DNA of 64,000 nt from Xanthomonas sp. (lineage in GTDB: Bacteria > Pseudomonadota > Gammaproteobacteria > Xanthomonadales > Xanthomonadaceae): positions 175,248-239,247 of the forward strand of contig JADFDQ010000002.1 of assembly GCA_018262705.1 (NCBI GenBank), read 5' to 3'. Position 1 is the stretch's first letter. Every line of letters starts with the position of its first letter. The notes under the pieces were generated by a model, which saw only the letters and a program-made list of their open reading frames with translations, did not search any database and was not told where the DNA came from. A program made the position numbers and the translations under genes. Shown piece by piece: positions 19,307 through 29,054 of the stretch.

Positions 19307-20455
19307 TCAAGCCTCTTTCATGTCCTGCAACCGGCAGTAGAAGGCCATCGCCTGCTCCGCACAGGCCTGCCAACTCAATGCGTTTGCGGTTTCGCGCGCC
19401 GCCCCTGAAATTTCCGTCGCCTTTGGCAAATCGTCCATCGCGGTCAGAATCCGATTCGCCATGCCCGCGCTGTCGCCCACGTCCACAAGATAGCCGTTCT
19501 CATTCTGACGCACATGATCCTTGACCGCACCGGTCGCGCTGCTGACGAGGATCAGTCCTCGCGCCATCGCCTCGGTGCATGCCTTGGCCGCGCCTTCGTA
19601 CAGCGAATGGGCCACGCCGATGCCGTGACTGTCGTACAGATCGAGCAATTCTTCTTGCGTTCGCCAGTCAAGAAGATGCACCCGATTTTGCATATCCTCG
19701 GGAAACAGCCTGCGCGCTTCGACATGGTGGCCCGCGCTGCAAACCCAAGTCAGGCTTGCTGCCGGGTTGGCTTGCAGGACGCGGGTAACGGCTTCGGTCA
19801 AAAGATGTGGCCCTTTGAAGAATGCGAACTGCGCCACGCACAGCATGCGCTGCAGGCGCTGCGCATCCATGGGCTGCAGCAGCCTGTCCAGAAACGGCTG
19901 TGGCACGCCGTGGTGGATGACCGCCACGCGCTCCGGCTGCGCCCCGTGATGAGCGATCAGATGCTCCTTGATCTCCTGCGCCGGCACGATCAGGCCGTCT
20001 GCATGGCGCACCACGCGGCCGATCTGGGCATGGATGCGGGTACGCAGCAGCCGCGACAGCAGCGGGAACCGCCCCTGCGGCACGCCGAGGCGCCGATGCC
20101 AGTGGTCGAGCGCGGCATCGGCCATGCACTCCAGCCCGTGGCTGCGGTTGACGAACACCGCCCGGCGACCGCGCCTGCGATTGTCCTTCGCCGCCAGCCA
20201 CGCGTAGGGCTGGCTGAGCTGGATCACGTCGTACTCGCCTTGCGCGCAGCGCTGGGCGACGACCCTGCGGTATTCGCGCGGCAATTCCAGCCAGTAATGC
20301 AGGTTCCAGTGGCGGATGCGGTGCGCGAGGTCGTCGCGCCAGAACGTATCCACCGTATGTCCGAGCGCCTGCAGCGCCAGATTGGTGGCCACCACCGTAC
20401 CGGCCGCGCCCGAATTCGGATCCGGTGGAGCATCGGCGCCAACGAGGATTTTCAT
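19307..20455 (-). CDS. Group 1 glycosyltransferase
   Basis: MKILVGADAPPDPNSGAAGTVVATNLALQALGH...GIGVAHSLYEGAAKACTEAMARGLILVSSATGAV. Confidence 0.87.
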   Translation of the reverse strand: MKILVGADAPPDPNSGAAGTVVATNLALQALGHTVDTFWRDDLAHRIRHWNLHYWLELPREYRRVVAQRCAQGEYDVIQLSQPYAWLAAKDNRRRGRRAVFVNRSHGLECMADAALDHWHRRLGVPQGRFPLLSRLLRTRIHAQIGRVVRHADGLIVPAQEIKEHLIAHHGAQPERVAVIHHGVPQPFLDRLLQPMDAQRLQRMLCVAQFAFFKGPHLLTEAVTRVLQANPAASLTWVCSAGHHVEARRLFPEDMQNRVHLLDWRTQEELLDLYDSHGIGVAHSLYEGAAKACTEAMARGLILVSSATGAVKDHVRQNENGYLVDVGDSAGMANRILTAMDDLPKATEISGAARETANALSWQACAEQAMAFYCRLQDMKEA

Positions 20456-20462
20456 TCCGACC

Positions 20463-21464
20463 TCATTCCTCGGATATCGGCGATTGCGTTCGCCCGGTGA
20501 GCAAGGATTGCCCCAGCCGAACCCACGGTTTGGCCCGCCACGGGCACAGCCGGATCGTCTGGCCAAGGTAGCGGCGCGCGCGGTTGTCGCGATTGCCGAC
20601 CAGCATCGCGCCGATCAGGTAATTGGCGTTCGCCAGCGCCTGCCGTCGCTCGGCGGCGGACTGTGCGACGCCGGCGCGCACGCGCTGCGCCAGCGCCTCC
20701 GCTTCGGCCAGCCAAGACGCTTCGTCCTGACCGGCCTGCCGCGCCTGCCGGCACAGATGGCCCAGTTCGCCGAAGCGCTTCTGCGCCGCCCGCGCCGCGC
20801 CCGAAGTGCTGCGCGCATCCTTGCGATGGGTATAGCGCACTGCGCCGAGATAACCAATGTGTGAGGTTTCTGCCATGCGCAGCCACAGATCGGAATCCTG
20901 CGCATAGTGGAACGGCGCGCGGTAGCCGCCGACTTGCACATACAGCGCGGTGCGGAACAGCACGCTGCCGTGCGCGGGCGGGCCTTCCCGGCGTTCCCGC
21001 AAACCCTGCGTTGCCAGCACCGAATTCGCGCTGCGCGATACCACGCACAGGTGCTCGTCTCCGGGGCCGACGTAGCGAACCGCGCAGGAAACAAACCCGA
21101 TTCCGGGATCGGCATCCAGCAGCGCCACCTGCTCAGCGATTCGCTGCGGATGCGACCAGTCATCCGAATCCTGGCGGGCGATGAACTCCCCGCGTGCCAG
21201 TTCGCAGCCGCGAATCAGCGCACGGGTCAGCCCGGTATTGGCCTGATGGACCACGCGCAGGCGCGCATCGGCTTCGGCCAAGCGATCCAGTTTTGCCGCA
21301 GTGGCATCGGTCGAACCGTCGTCAATGACGATCAGCTCCAGATCGCGGAACGTCTGATCGAGAACGCTGCGCACCGCCGTTTCGATGCGTCCAGCATCGT
21401 TGCAGACACTCATGACCACCGAAACGCGGGGAGTGGCTGTGATCAATGTGGTTGTTTCAGTCAA
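20463..21464 (-). CDS. Family 2 glycosyltransferase
   Basis: PRVSVVMSVCNDAGRIETAVRSVLDQTFRDLELIVIDDGSTDAT. Confidence 0.9.
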   Translation of the reverse strand: MTETTTLITATPRVSVVMSVCNDAGRIETAVRSVLDQTFRDLELIVIDDGSTDATAAKLDRLAEADARLRVVHQANTGLTRALIRGCELARGEFIARQDSDDWSHPQRIAEQVALLDADPGIGFVSCAVRYVGPGDEHLCVVSRSANSVLATQGLRERREGPPAHGSVLFRTALYVQVGGYRAPFHYAQDSDLWLRMAETSHIGYLGAVRYTHRKDARSTSGAARAAQKRFGELGHLCRQARQAGQDEASWLAEAEALAQRVRAGVAQSAAERRQALANANYLIGAMLVGNRDNRARRYLGQTIRLCPWRAKPWVRLGQSLLTGRTQSPISEE

Positions 21465-21511
21465 TCAGAAAACTCCCCATCGCCGGCACCGCACGCAACC
21501 GTTGGTCCGGG

Positions 21512-21587
21512 TCGCGCCCCTTCGGTGCGCTCCTACGTGCCAGCACGATCGTAGGAGCGCACCGAGGCCGCAGGCCGAGGGGCGCGA
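21512..21587. repeat. GTAG repeat pair: short(-) 21512-21536 and long(+) 21551-21587
   Basis: Direct sequence match to the repeat family. Confidence 0.95.
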
Positions 21588-21624
21588 TGCACAACGTTTC
21601 GTCAGATCACGCCGCCCCGTCAGC

Positions 21625-22350
21625 TCACACAACCCGCTGAAGAACTTCACGATCGATCTTTTCCCAGCAGTACAGCTTCAACAACGCCTCGAAGTCCGCG
21701 ATGAAAAACCGCTTCAGATTCTTCACTGCAAGCGGCGACAGCTCGCCGTCCTGCTTCGTCCCCGAATTGATATGCACCTGCTCGTCATTGCGGTAGCCGA
21801 ACACACGCTCGATATCGGCATCGAGCGTCTCCTGCATCAAGACCGCGACGATCTGCTCCGGACGGCACTTGCCCAGCAGTGGATACAGATAAAAGGCGAT
21901 GTCTTCGTGGATGTGGTGGATTTGGCGGATCTCGTCTTGTACCTGCAAGTCGGGCTTTCCGTCCGCGTCGTACAGCGCCTCGGCCATGCGGTTGAGGGTC
22001 CCGTATTTTTCGAGGATCTCGTATTCGCCGGGAAAGGTGTTGGCGCGGCCGTTTCCGGTGACGACCAGCTTGTAGCGCCAGCGGAACGCCGACACCAACC
22101 GCGAAATCGGACCGCGCGCAATGATGATGTACTTCAGATCCGGCCGATAGACCGGCTTGCGCACGTGCACAACGTAGGGGTTGGCGTTTTGCGTGGCATT
22201 CGCCAGCCCGCGCTTCAACGTTCCGCCACCGCATTTTCCAATATGGATCAGTACGGTCGCACCGCGGGGGATTTTCCAGCGTTCATAAAACGGCAGCACG
22301 GATCCATACAGTCCGAACGCCCGCAGGAGATTGCCGATCGATTTCAGCAT
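21625..22350 (-). CDS. Sulfotransferase-family-like protein
   Basis: RGATVLIHIGKCGGGTLKRGLAN...IIIARGPISRLVSAFRWRYKL. Confidence 0.65.
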   Translation of the reverse strand: MLKSIGNLLRAFGLYGSVLPFYERWKIPRGATVLIHIGKCGGGTLKRGLANATQNANPYVVHVRKPVYRPDLKYIIIARGPISRLVSAFRWRYKLVVTGNGRANTFPGEYEILEKYGTLNRMAEALYDADGKPDLQVQDEIRQIHHIHEDIAFYLYPLLGKCRPEQIVAVLMQETLDADIERVFGYRNDEQVHINSGTKQDGELSPLAVKNLKRFFIADFEALLKLYCWEKIDREVLQRVV

Positions 22351-22414
22351 GGCGACAGGTTCATTGAATTGATTGACTTATCGGGCGCGCAAGCGCAGGC
22401 GCCGCGTTGTGGAC

Positions 22415-22474
22415 GGCCAGCACCGCCACCTCACGCAAGCCGTCGATGTGACGACGGTAGGTCAGTTCAGCCAT
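22415..22474 (-). pseudogene. Truncated copy of the acyltransferase 5' end (first ~20 codons)
   Basis: Reads MAELTYRRHIDGLREVAVLAV, nearly identical in DNA to 15279-15337, then degenerates. Confidence 0.85.
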
Positions 22475-22550
22475 TGGCTTCCTTCTGAATCTTCGATGAC
22501 TTCAATCGACACGGCCCTCTCCATTCTCGGCAAATGCGCCGACCCCTCGG

Positions 22551-22812
22551 TCGCGCCCCTGCGGTGCGCTCCTACGAACAGAACACCCCCTCGGTCGCGC
22601 CCCTGGGTGCGCTCCTACGAACAGAACACCCCCTCGGTCGCGCCCCTGCGGTGCGCTCCTACGAACAGCCCCCTGTAGGAGCGCACCGAGGCCGCAGGCC
22701 GAGGGGCGCGATGAACGCGCGCAATGCCCGCATCCTCACCCCCGCCGGTCGCGCCCCTGCGGTGCGCTCCTACAAACAGAGCGCACCGAGGCCGCAGGCC
22801 GAGGGGAGCGAC
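22551..22812. repeat. Cluster of GTAG repeats: three short(-), one 98-bp-type long/short unit, one 5'-truncated long form
   Basis: Short(-) at 22551, 22595, 22638, 22749; long(+) at 22675; headless long form at 22777-22812. Confidence 0.95.
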
Positions 22813-22830
22813 GATCTCTTCCTGTAGGTT

Positions 22831-23844
22831 TCAGCCCCGCATCCACGACTGCCGCTGCGTGTTCGCACCGGTCTTGCGGCCCAGCGCGGCGCGCACGGCT
22901 TGGCTCCAGCGATCGGCGCGTTCCCAGCCAACGGTCGCCGCCAAGACGCGATAAGCACGCATGTCGAAACCGCCGCCGCTGGCCCGCAATGCCAACCGAT
23001 ACAGCGCACTTGCCGAATGCGCATCCCCCAAACCCCCGCACACCCGCGCGTGGGAAAACACCCAGCGCGCGAAGTGGCGCATTTCCGGCGTCGCCTCTGC
23101 CACGCCCGCCTTGCAGGCATTCGCATGCAGGGCTTCGAAGAACCGCACTCGGTCGGCTGGCACCAGCCATTTCCCGCCGCCGGTCTGGCGCATGCTCTGA
23201 TGGTGGCGGTGCTCGCTCACGTCCACGTCGCAATAGGCCAGCTTCACGCCCAGCGCCCCGGCGCGCATGTCGTATTCCCAATCCTGCGAATAGCGCAGAT
23301 CGCACCAGGAACCAATCGCATCGGCGACTTCACGCCGGTACAGCGGCGTGTGGGTACACCACCAGCGATCGATCAGCAGTCCCGGGAACAGCGCATCGCG
23401 CACTTCGCCGGTCCATTTGAAGGGCGAGGCCAGCACCTGCCCCTCCATGTCGATCAGCCGCGTCCGGCCGTAGGCGATCCCGCACTCCGGCCGCGCCTGA
23501 AGCGCCGCGACCTGCGCCTCGAACTTGCACGGCAGCAGACGGTCGTCGCTGTCGAGGTACTGGATGAACTCCCCGCGCGCCAACCGCCGCCCCGCCTCAC
23601 GTGCCGGCCCCGGCCCACGGTTGGAGTTGCGCACACAACGGACCACATCAGGATGCGCAGCGACCAGCGCCTGCGCCGCCGCCGGCGTGGCATCGGTCGA
23701 ACCGTCATCGGAAATGATGATTTCGATGGGACGGTATGTCTGCGCCAGTACGCTGTCCACCGCCTGCCGCAGCATCGCCGCCCGGTTGTAGACCGGGATG
23801 ACGGTGGTGACGAGTCCCTCCTGCACTCCGATCTCATCTGCCAT
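22831..23844 (-). CDS. Family 2 glycosyltransferase
   Basis: VTTVIPVYNRAAMLRQAVDSVLAQTYRPIEIIISDDGSTDAT. Confidence 0.9.
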   Translation of the reverse strand: MADEIGVQEGLVTTVIPVYNRAAMLRQAVDSVLAQTYRPIEIIISDDGSTDATPAAAQALVAAHPDVVRCVRNSNRGPGPAREAGRRLARGEFIQYLDSDDRLLPCKFEAQVAALQARPECGIAYGRTRLIDMEGQVLASPFKWTGEVRDALFPGLLIDRWWCTHTPLYRREVADAIGSWCDLRYSQDWEYDMRAGALGVKLAYCDVDVSEHRHHQSMRQTGGGKWLVPADRVRFFEALHANACKAGVAEATPEMRHFARWVFSHARVCGGLGDAHSASALYRLALRASGGGFDMRAYRVLAATVGWERADRWSQAVRAALGRKTGANTQRQSWMRG

Positions 23845-25911
23845 TTTCGAGCCCACCTGACATCTGGCGTTCCCCCAGAACCCGGTCCAGATGCTCCGTC
23901 AACAACGGAAAAACCTGCATGGCCCCGTACGAACTCAAATGATCGTCATTGCGGTACAGGAACCTGCCGTCTTTCACCCACGGACAGATGCCGCCCCTGC
24001 ACAGCGCTGGATCGATATCCAGCACAGTGACGCCCGGGTATTTTCCCTCCATGTCGTCGAGGAGCCGGTTGGTTCCGGACTGGTCGCGGACATGCTTCCG
24101 ATAATCGACGGCAACCCGGTTGATTGGCTCATCCGCTCCTGCCCCGCTGAATCTCAGGACCGCAAGAGGCACGTCGATGTCATTGACCTGCTGCGGATTG
24201 TCCTTGATCAGGACGACGGGCACGCCGATCTCCCGATAGAACGCCAACGCTCTCCGCAGGCTGATGGACAGTATGTTGAGGGCGGTACGGTTCCCGGCAG
24301 CCTGCGGCTCCCCGCCCGGCCCCAGCAAGGCAATCTGGCTGGTTTCATCCGGTCGCGTCCTGGCGGTATTGGCGTACATCGACCAGCGCTGGACGAACAC
24401 GATGGCGCTGGGAAGTTGTTGCCGGCTCAGACCGGCGAAATTCCTCGCGATCGCGTTGCAGGATTTGCCCAGCGCGGTTCTGGTGAGCACCAGAACGTCG
24501 GGCAACATGAGACAGCCATCCCCGCCCGCGTAGACAATCTTCACGTCGTGGATCCGACCGTAACGATCCAGCGCGGGAAGCATGCTGACCGAATGGCTGT
24601 CGCCGGTCGCGATGATCCACTTGCCGGCCTGCCTGTCGCCGAGGGTGCAATACCAAGCATCCGCGATCTCCGGATGGTCATCGTAGATGTAACAGCCTTC
24701 GCCAACGCTGGAAGTCACCAGCGAATTGACATAACTCGTCTTCCCGTTGATCAGCGATCCCGGGCGATGCGATGCCACGCCGGACGCGGCATGTATTGAA
24801 TAGCCCGCCAATCCCAATGCCGCCATGGCGAGGACAAGCCAGGTGGCGACGTTCCCTTTGCGCCGGCGGACGTTGTTTTCGATGAACCGCCAGGTTATCC
24901 ATGCCAGGAAAAAGGAGGCGACGAGCGCACAGACCTTGCGTTCGCGCATCGCCCAAGCATCGGCTTTCCCGAAGATCGTGACCGTCAGCGACAGGAGCAG
25001 CCAATGCCACAGATACAGCGGGTAGCTGATCAGTCCGATCCACACGAGTGGCTTCCGGCTCAAGATCTGCCGATTCAGCCATGTACTGCCGCCTCCATGG
25101 ATCAACAAGGCGGCACCGATAACCGGGAGCAATGCCCAGAAACCGGGGAAACTGCGATCGGGCCGCACAAGGGCCACGCCGGCGCCGATGAGGCCCAACC
25201 CCAACCATGAGGATGCCGCCCTGAAGCGCCCCCCCCACCGTGGTATGCAGCCAGCCAGGCTCCGGCCATCAGCTCCCAGGCGCGCGCATGCGGCAGATAG
25301 AAGGCGGACGTGGCGGCGCCAGCGTACACCCCGAACACGTTCAACCCGAAGGAGATTCCGGCAATGCCGGCAATGGCCCAAGTCAGCGACCAGCGCATCC
25401 GCATCAGCAACCACAAAAAGAAAGGCCAGAAGATGTAGAACTGTTCTTCGACCGCCAAGCTCCAGAAATGGAGCAGGGGCTTGGTGATGGCCCTCGGATC
25501 GAAATAACCGGCTTCCGACCAGAGAACGACGTTCTCGACGAAGCCCGCGCTTCCTGCGACATGCCTGCCGACAGCCAGGTATTCGCCCGGAAACATCAGC
25601 ACCCAACCGACGGCCAGCAGGAACGACAGGACCAATGTCGCTGCCGGAAAAATGCGTCTGACGCGCCGCTGGTAGAAATGCAGCAGTGCGGCGCCGAACG
25701 AGCGCTTTTTGAAAGATTCGACCAGTATGCCGGTGATTAGATAGCCGCTGATGACGAAAAAGACATCGACCCCGATAAACCCGCCGCGGAGCCTCGAATC
25801 GCTGTAGTGATAGGCAATGACCAGCAGTACGGCCAATGCGCGCATGCCATCGATATGCGGCTGGTAGCCGGCATCCGCTCTGGCAAGCTTGAACGGGGGC
25901 GGATGCTGCAT
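23834..25911 (-). pseudogene. Acyltransferase family 3/SGNH protein interrupted by a frameshift at a G8 tract (25229-25236)
   Basis: N-terminal part in frame of ORF 25102..25911 (HIDGMRALAVLLVIAYHYSDSRLRGGFIGVDVFFVISGYLITG) and C-terminal part in frame of ORF 23834..25915 (WLGLGLIGAGVALV...ATGDSHSVSML). One extra G joins them as WLAAYHGGGGRFRAASSWLG. Confidence 0.88.
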
Positions 25912-25915
25912 TCAA

Positions 25916-26109
25916 CGCTTTCCTGACGCCGAGGCCTTGACCTCGGACCGCTCTTCCAGCCCCAACTCATCCGCCATGTGATGCCTGACCCAGCGCAGGG
26001 TATCGCCCAGCACCGATTGCGCGAAGAAATAGACCGGACGCGCTGTACTCAAGCAGTGCAAGCAGCGGTTCGGAAAAAATCGCACCGGCAACGGTCCGCG
26101 ACAACCGGC
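25916..26109 (-). pseudogene. Short ORF/remnant with the C-terminal tail of an NAD-epimerase-like gene
   Basis: Reads ...VYFFAQSVLGDTLRWVRHHMADELGLEERSEVKASASGKR*, tail resembles RRWVRWHMADELGLARDGDMP* of the gene ending at 27945. Confidence 0.5.
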
Positions 26110-27945
26110 TCATGCCGGGCACCTGCGCCCCGAGAACAGCCAACGCACCGCCCATTGTTCCAAGACATACAGAAGCCACAGCTTGACCGGATGATTGCCG
26201 CCGCGGGCAGCAGCCAGCCACGTCGTCAGCGCCTTTCGATCCAATGTCCCGTTCTCTACCAAGACACCGCCGACGATGGCTTGCGTCATTTCGGGAACGG
26301 AAACATAACGCATTAGCGGGAACGAGAAGCCCTGCTTTTTCTTGTCCAGAAGTTCAGGAGGCAAATATTTTCGCGCGATCTTGCGCAGCAGCAGCTTGCC
26401 GGATGATCCGGCAGGGTTCAGGTTCGCCGGCAACGAGAGCGCCAATTCTGCCAGCCGGTGATCCAACATCGGAACGCGGATTTCCAGCCCATGCGCCATG
26501 GACGCGCGATCGGCGCGCGCCAGATTGTTGTTCACGAGGTTGTGTTCGAGATCGAACAACAGCCAGTCCCGCGTCGAGCGTCGCTTGTTCGGCAAGTGGC
26601 TGGCGTCTTCAGAGGCACCGTCCAGGAACTCGGACGCCCATTGCGGAAACAGTGCGCGCAGCTCTGAACCAGAAAATCCTGGGCACATCAGGAACCTGAA
26701 GTATTCATCGACATTCGCGCAGCCGTCTGGCCAATCCCGGCCAACCCCGAGCCTGCGCCGAACGCTTTCCACGCACCAGGCCAGGTGACGTCGCAGAGGC
26801 AGCGCGTCGACCACCCCGTAGCGGCGATAACCCGCAAAAAGCTCGTCCCCGCCATCGCCAGACAGGGCGACCTTGACATGACGCCTGATCGCCTTCGACA
26901 AATGCCAGGTCGGCACGATGGCAAGATCACCGATGGGTTCATCGAATGCATCGAACACATCGGCCTCGCTTCTGTCACGACCGCCGAGCCTGAATCCGGA
27001 TATCTGCTCGACATGGTGCGTCGTCGCGAGATGGGCGGCCACTCGCTGCGCATCGTCGCGCTCGGATCCGTCCCAATCAGGGAAATCGGCAAAATAGCTG
27101 CGTATACGCGGGGCATGCCTGGTTGCGTAATTGGCAACCAGCGATGAATCCAGTCCGCCACTCAGAAAGCAGCCCACCGGCACGTCGGCGATCAACTCTT
27201 CCCGCACCGATGCTTCCAGCAGGTGCTCCAGTTCCTCGGTCGCCGCGGCAATGGACCAGTCCGGCCGCACTTCCGGCGGCGACCAATATGTCCTAGTGTC
27301 GACTGCCCCGGTCCCAGCATCGAATACGAGCAGGCTGGCCGGAGGTAAGCGCGAGACGCCGCGCCAGATACTCTGGCTTCCCGAGATGAAGGCATGCTGC
27401 AGGAACTCGGCGACCGCGGCGGGTTCCGGCGCCCTCAGCCGCGGGATCGCGGCCAGCAAAGCGCGGGGTTCGGAAGCGAACGCGAGTTCATTGCCTTGCA
27501 GGGAATAGTAGAGGGGCTTGACGCCGAGGCGATCGCGCGCCAGCAGCAACCGGCCCCTGTTCGCGTCCCAGAGCGCGAACGCGAAGATACCGCGCAGGCG
27601 ATCGACCACGGCATCGCCCCATGCCTGATATCCATGGACGATCGTTTCGGTATCGGTGTGCGACTCAAACCGGTAGCCGAGCGCTTCCAGTTCAGCGCGC
27701 AGCTCGCGGAAGTTGTAGATCTCGCCGTTGAACGTGAGTTGGATCGATCCATCGGCATTGGCCATGGGTTGCCGACCTGCATCGCTCAAGTCGATGATCG
27801 CCAACCGGCAATGCGCCAGGTACACCGGGGCGTCCTCCGAAGCCCATTCGCCGAATCCATCCGGGCCGCGATGTCGCAAGGTCAATGCCGCTTCCCGCAA
27901 TCCAGCGTACTCACGCCTGCCCGCGATGCCGAAGATTCCGCACAT
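26110..27945 (-). CDS. Asparagine synthase (glutamine-hydrolysing)-like protein
   Basis: MCGIFGIAGRREYAGLREAALTLRHRGPDGFG (Cys2 class II GATase)...CFLSGGLDSSLVANYA. Confidence 0.93.
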   Translation of the reverse strand: MCGIFGIAGRREYAGLREAALTLRHRGPDGFGEWASEDAPVYLAHCRLAIIDLSDAGRQPMANADGSIQLTFNGEIYNFRELRAELEALGYRFESHTDTETIVHGYQAWGDAVVDRLRGIFAFALWDANRGRLLLARDRLGVKPLYYSLQGNELAFASEPRALLAAIPRLRAPEPAAVAEFLQHAFISGSQSIWRGVSRLPPASLLVFDAGTGAVDTRTYWSPPEVRPDWSIAAATEELEHLLEASVREELIADVPVGCFLSGGLDSSLVANYATRHAPRIRSYFADFPDWDGSERDDAQRVAAHLATTHHVEQISGFRLGGRDRSEADVFDAFDEPIGDLAIVPTWHLSKAIRRHVKVALSGDGGDELFAGYRRYGVVDALPLRRHLAWCVESVRRRLGVGRDWPDGCANVDEYFRFLMCPGFSGSELRALFPQWASEFLDGASEDASHLPNKRRSTRDWLLFDLEHNLVNNNLARADRASMAHGLEIRVPMLDHRLAELALSLPANLNPAGSSGKLLLRKIARKYLPPELLDKKKQGFSFPLMRYVSVPEMTQAIVGGVLVENGTLDRKALTTWLAAARGGNHPVKLWLLYVLEQWAVRWLFSGRRCPA

Positions 27946-29054
27946 CAGGGCATGTCCCCGTCGCGCGCCAGACCCAATTCATCCGCCATGTGCCAACGCA
28001 CCCAGCGCCGCGTGTCCTCGATACCCTCGTCGAATGACTTGACCGGCCGGTAGCCGAGGACTTCGCGGCTCTCGCGGGTGTCCAATCCTCCCGTGCGCGC
28101 GAACTTGCGCATGTCCCACAACCCCGGATAACCGCGACGGGCAAGCAACAGCTCGGCTTCGCGCAGCGCCCGCCGAAGCGCACGCACTGGAAGAGACTTG
28201 CCCGGTCCGGCCAGCGCCATCACCGCACCGGCACAACGCTCGCGCATGCGGCACAGGGGCGGGGTCAGCGTATTACGTGAGGACAACGATCGAACCTGCT
28301 GCTGCGGCAGCAGGGCGAGCACAGGTTCGAAGAACTGACGCCAACTCATCGCCCGTTCGTCCGTGACAAGAAAAGACTTCCCATCCAGGTTTGGACGCAC
28401 CGCGGCAAGAATCAGCGCCTCGACCAAATTGTCCACATAGACCGCGTGGCAACTGCCTTTGCCATCATCGATCCAGACGAAGCGATGCTCTTTCATGGCG
28501 CGCAACGGCCCGGTGGTGAACAAATGGGAACGTGGCCCCCAGACGAAGGTCGGGCGCACAATCACCCGGGTTTCAATCCCCTTTCCGATATCGCTGCGCA
28601 GCAGTTTTTCTGCCGCGATCTTGGATGCCGGATAGGCGCGGCCGCCGTCGTCGTAATTGCGCTCGTTGAGCGGGCCGTCCGGCGGATTGGCGCCGAAGAC
28701 CGCAATCGACGAAACATGAACGAAGCGCGAAACCCCCAACTGCTCGGCGACTTCGAGCAGATTCCGGGTTCCATCGACATTGGTGCGCATCAATTCCGCA
28801 CGCGTGCTGCCGCCGCTGGCACAGTGGATGACGGTATCGCAGCCAGCCATCGCCCGACGCACGGCTTCGGCATCGTTGACGTCGCCAACGAAAAGATCCG
28901 CGCGCGTCCGGCTGACCCAGACCGCCTTGGACAGGTCGCGCACGAGACAATTGACTACCGCACCCTCCTCCAGCAGCAGTTTTTCCGCAACCCGCCCGCC
29001 AACGAATCCGCAGCCGCCGGTCAGGAACACGCGCTTGCCGGCCAGCCTCACCAC
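27945..29054 (-). CDS. NAD-dependent epimerase/dehydratase
   Basis: LAGKRVFLTGGCGFVGGRVAEKLLLEEGAVVNCLVRD...; GTG start 29054/29051 proposed. Confidence 0.85.
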   Translation of the reverse strand: MVRLAGKRVFLTGGCGFVGGRVAEKLLLEEGAVVNCLVRDLSKAVWVSRTRADLFVGDVNDAEAVRRAMAGCDTVIHCASGGSTRAELMRTNVDGTRNLLEVAEQLGVSRFVHVSSIAVFGANPPDGPLNERNYDDGGRAYPASKIAAEKLLRSDIGKGIETRVIVRPTFVWGPRSHLFTTGPLRAMKEHRFVWIDDGKGSCHAVYVDNLVEALILAAVRPNLDGKSFLVTDERAMSWRQFFEPVLALLPQQQVRSLSSRNTLTPPLCRMRERCAGAVMALAGPGKSLPVRALRRALREAELLLARRGYPGLWDMRKFARTGGLDTRESREVLGYRPVKSFDEGIEDTRRWVRWHMADELGLARDGDMP

